DNA of 64,000 nucleotides from Marsupella aquatica (taxonomy: Eukaryota; Marchantiophyta): assembly GCA_973895155.1 (NCBI GenBank), contig OZ316895.1:16926001-16990000 (forward strand), read 5' to 3'. Positions within the stretch are counted from its first letter, which is position 1. Every line of letters begins with the position of its first letter. A program made the position numbers and the translations under genes. Below, piece by piece: positions 60,736 through 64,000 of the stretch. The notes under the pieces are model-generated. The model was given only the letters and a program-made list of their open reading frames with translations, was not told the DNA's origin and did not search any database.

Positions 60736-61042
60736 TGTTACCTTGTCCTTTTCGTGTTCGACATTCACCTTCTTTTGCTCCTGTTTGGAGCTTCAATGTT
60801 GCGTTTTGCGTCACATTGCCATGCATTGTGGTCTAAGGGATATTAAGGACTGTAAACATCTGACCTCGTAGCGAATGTTCCTTACTCTGCGACAGGAAGC
60901 TGCGGCATTACTCTACATTTAGACCTTCATTACTCTGTGGCATTACTCTATGTTTAGGAGAACAAACATTGTAGCTCAAGGGCGGTTGAAGTAGGGTGAA
61001 TCTCTACCCTCACACATGATCTCATGGTGTTAACCCAACATC

Positions 61043-64000
61043 ATGAGTAGTGTTTGGGATGAAGCAGCGAAAGCCAAAAGAGACCGACGAAATTTTAAGA
61101 GAAGAGAGCGTAGGGCAGGGCAAGCAGTGAATGCAGTAAGAACACATGCCAAAGAAACTTTACAAGATGCTCAGGGGCAGGCAGAGAAGCTGGTGATTCA
61201 GGAGGCTGCCATAGAGGCCGAGAAGTTGCTTGCTAAGGCTAGACACAAGGCTGCAATAGAGGTAGAGCAGTTGATTGCTCAAGCTAGACACAAGGCTACC
61301 ATAGAGGCGGAGAAGCTGCTTGTTCAGGCTGGACGAGAGGCTGCAATAGAGGCAGAGAAGCTGCTTGCTAATGCAAGAGAGCAGGCTGACAACTTCAAGG
61401 ATGAAATTCGGCTACAATTGGCTGGGGAGTTTGCAACTTTGGAATACCAAATTCATGACTTGCAGAATCAAACTATTGATTTGGAGTCCAGGTTGAGATC
61501 AGCGGAGGAGTGCAGTGCAAATGATCAGTCTTTTGGAGATGCAACAGGGGTGGCAACTCAAGAGGCTATGCGTGCATCAGCTAGAAGGAGACAACAAAAG
61601 TCTCGTTTGAGGAAGCGGTGTCTACTTGGTGAGGTAATCGAGAATTATGATGCCTCTGATATCCCAAACAGAAGTGTCCGTAGCCAGACCCAAGTTGTCA
61701 CTGGGATGGTAAAGCACTTTTCCGAATTAACAAGACGACATAATTTTGCTGCTAAGAAGATCATCATGGAGCGTTTCTGGACTCATAAGGGAATGGTTCA
61801 ATTGCACCCCACTTCACTAGGCTGCCCTAAAGCGGATCTGTCATGGAGTATAGCTATCGATGATATAAAGAACACTTTGAAAACAGTCAAGTATGCAAGG
61901 CGTAAAGATCATAAAGCAGCCAAAGATATTCTACTATCTTCTTTTATAGGTCCCAAGATTGTGGATGCAAGATACCAATCTTCTCTTGCTCGAGCATTGT
62001 GTATCAAAAGAGCATCTATGTATGCTGCTAGTAAGAAAAGAATTCTGCTAGATGGTGATGCAACACTGCGTTTTCCAATGGGTCAGCGAAAGGAAAGGAG
62101 TGATCGCCTTTCTCTGGAGATTCGAGGTGATGTTGCGTGGTTCTGGGAGGCGCTTACCAGGCCTGATCCAGGCAAGAAGGATTTTGTACGAAAAAGGATT
62201 GCAAAGAATGAATATGTGGAGCACAGGACTCACCGCCTTGAGGATACTGAGGTAATTGCTAATTATGTAGTAGTGCATCTCATTTCTAATCGTGTAGTAA
62301 GTTTGCAAGTGTAGTAGTGCAAGTCTGTAATCAATATTGGTTTATTTTGTGCACTACTCATTTTGTTCACTTATGTTGCACATGGTGACAGGTAGAGTAT
62401 TTTTTCAAGTTCCAGGAATGGCTGAAGAAAGAACATAAAGCTTACACTATCGGTTTGCGATCTTTTCAAGCCCTCAAACCTTACTTCATACGTACAATGA
62501 AAGATAGGGATGTCTGCTGTTGTAAGCAACATGTTGAGATGCACCTACTTTGCAAAGCCTTTGCCAAGCAACGACAAGCTCAACATCCTGTGGGTTGCAC
62601 ATGTCAATGTGTAGTTTGTTCCCCTATAATTGTTGCTGGAGTGAGTCATAGTATTGATGGTATTGTTGTCGACGGTACTTGCAGTACCACTACTCATGTG
62701 AGTCTGAATAGTTATGATGAACCCTGCAAAGCTCACAAGTATACACAATGCTCTGTGAGAGAGTGGTGCGCACAGACCTTATGTAAGAAAGGAGAGGATG
62801 ATCTTTGGCACAAGAGGGACTGTTTACTAGGTAGTTGTGAGATCTGTGGGCCAGGGTTGTTAGAGTTGTGTCCGTGGGAGGAAAGAGTGGATGAAGAGGA
62901 TGAGTTTGTGGTGTGGCAAACATATGAGTATGTTAACCTGGATGATTTACCAAAGCCAAAGAGTGCCAAAAAGAAGAAAGTCCAGAATCGTGATGATGCA
63001 GAGATTTCCAAGGTTAGAAAGAGGCTTAGATTAGTAACTAAAGTCACCTCAATGGTGGTGTTTATGGAAAAAGTAACAGCTACTATAGAAACGTTTATAA
63101 AACATGACTTCTATGCTAGATGGCAAGCTGAGCAGTACCAGAATTGTCTCAAGTCCTTTCCTAAAGGCACCGTAGTGAGTTCGATTGACTTTGCAGAGAA
63201 CTACACGTTTGCAACGCAAGATGAGGTACAATCCCTTCACTGGGATAATAGACAGGTCACTATTCTTGTTCTGATCACCTACCGGCACCAGTATGACAAG
63301 GAGGAGGAGGATCCTGTGGTGTACAACAAAATGGGCCAGAGGATCACCAGATTTATTGAGGCTGATTACCACTTCTTTATTTCAGATGACAATAGCCATG
63401 ATACCTTCTTTGTGCAACACAGCTTGGATTTCCATTGGAAGTGGATGAAAGAGAAAGAGATTTTTGTAGACAATCACATTATGTGGTCAGACGGGTGTGC
63501 AGCACAGTTTAAAGCTTGCCGCCCTTTTTCCTATGTGGCAAAATACAATCATGACTATGGGGTCCCACTAATGTGGTGTTTCCATGCCTCGGGGCATGGG
63601 AAAGGTGTACAAGTAATTACTTGCCAGACCCTTTTTTTGCTTCATTGTCTATAGTATGTAATAGTGTTACATTTTTACGTGCTGATTTATGCGATAGCTT
63701 TGAAGTTTTTAGCGTGCAGGATTTGATGCATTTTTGTTGTATGCTTGCTTCCACAGGATGGACTAGGAGGTGGGGTGAAGCAAGCTCTTTGAAAGGAGCA
63801 GTTGCGGAAAGAAGGAGGGCATCCAATGGAGGGTGCCAAGGATGTGGTCGAGTTTCTTAAGGAGCGGTTTTGCCTAGGAAAGCAAATGGAGTATGACAAG
63901 AAGCAGGGTGTGAGGCGTTTTTTCTGGGAGGTCGGTGTGCAAGAGGTGGAGCGGAGTTCAGGCCTAGAATGTTTGCCTATCAAAGGTGTGAGACAAAAGC
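61043..64000 (+). CDS. Transposase-like protein, incomplete at window end
   Basis: Three exons: 61043-62251, 62392-63606 and 63757 to the window edge, with clean GT-AG junctions in phase 0. The first two give 808 aa. Residues 56-115 are four 15-residue repeats of the form AIEAEKLLAKARHKA, a strong coiled coil. Residues about 445-565 are Cys/His-rich (CCCKQHVEMH, CTCQCVVC, WHKRDCLLGSCEICG), likely zinc-binding. The C-terminal core has SSIDFAENYTF (Asp669), QDEVQSLHW, WSDGCAAQFKACRPF (Asp770) and SGHGKG (804-808) running into DGLGGGVKQAL. I remember similar FAENY/SDGC-QFK/GHGKG proteins as multicopy genes in plants, algae and animals. An RNase H-fold DDE transposase is my inference; no superfamily assigned. 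Exon 3 has an in-frame TGA at 63790-63792, then stays open, so this copy may be dead. Confidence 0.7.

Overview
The window is nuclear DNA of a land plant. Every gene I could model has spliceosomal introns and a land-plant family identity: a plant NudC/BOBBER protein, a KIN-10A (PAKRP2-type) phragmoplast kinesin, a type I phosphomannose isomerase, ribosomal protein S29, an ABCG half-transporter, and a CLMP1/Phox-type TPR-PB1 protein. The proteins are clearly diverged from the angiosperm versions I know. Introns are mostly 80-500 bp and there are about six host genes in 64 kb. I infer a seed-free plant, with a bryophyte (for example a liverwort) as the best but unproven guess.

Layout. 1-2.0 kb: a decayed retrotransposon gag gene on the minus strand, followed by an array of ten short palindromes (2045-2526). 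2.6-8.7 kb: gene-free, made of nested repeats: a 16-bp minisatellite, an LTR-like end, a CACTA-like terminus, a 2-kb foldback element and two small hairpin families. 9.8-12.5 kb: NudC/BOBBER gene (+). 14.6-19.2 kb: KIN-10A kinesin (-), convergent with it. 19.2-24.1 kb: tandem repeats and anonymous repeats. 24.2-25.85 kb: a truncated ABCG pseudogene (-). 26.4-27.7 kb: intronless phosphomannose isomerase (-). 28.5-31.2 kb: repeats. 31.2-32.65 kb: four tandem copies of the RPS29 promoter region, then RPS29 itself (+, 32773-33242). 35.6-40.6 kb: complete 11-exon ABCG half-transporter (-), the closest visible relative of the pseudogene 10 kb away. 41-47.7 kb: repeats and anonymous sequence. 47.8-53.2 kb: 11-exon CLMP1/Phox-like gene (-). 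55-61 kb: repeats, including a clean poly(A)-tailed retroposon with a 14-bp target duplication. 61.0-64.0 kb: a multi-exon, transposase-like gene (+) that runs off the window.

The host genes are unrelated housekeeping or cell-biology genes and do not form a cluster or pathway. The notable biology is in the repeats and in the last gene. The 61-64 kb protein has a coiled coil built from four 15-residue repeats, a Cys/His-rich module and a core with conserved acidic motifs. I cannot assign it to a named transposase superfamily, and it is the best candidate for a poorly described system. The palindrome array beside the gag gene and the amplified RPS29 promoter are the next best. Gene models were built by eye from reading frame, splice-site consensus and remembered family sequences; none was checked by alignment or transcripts.
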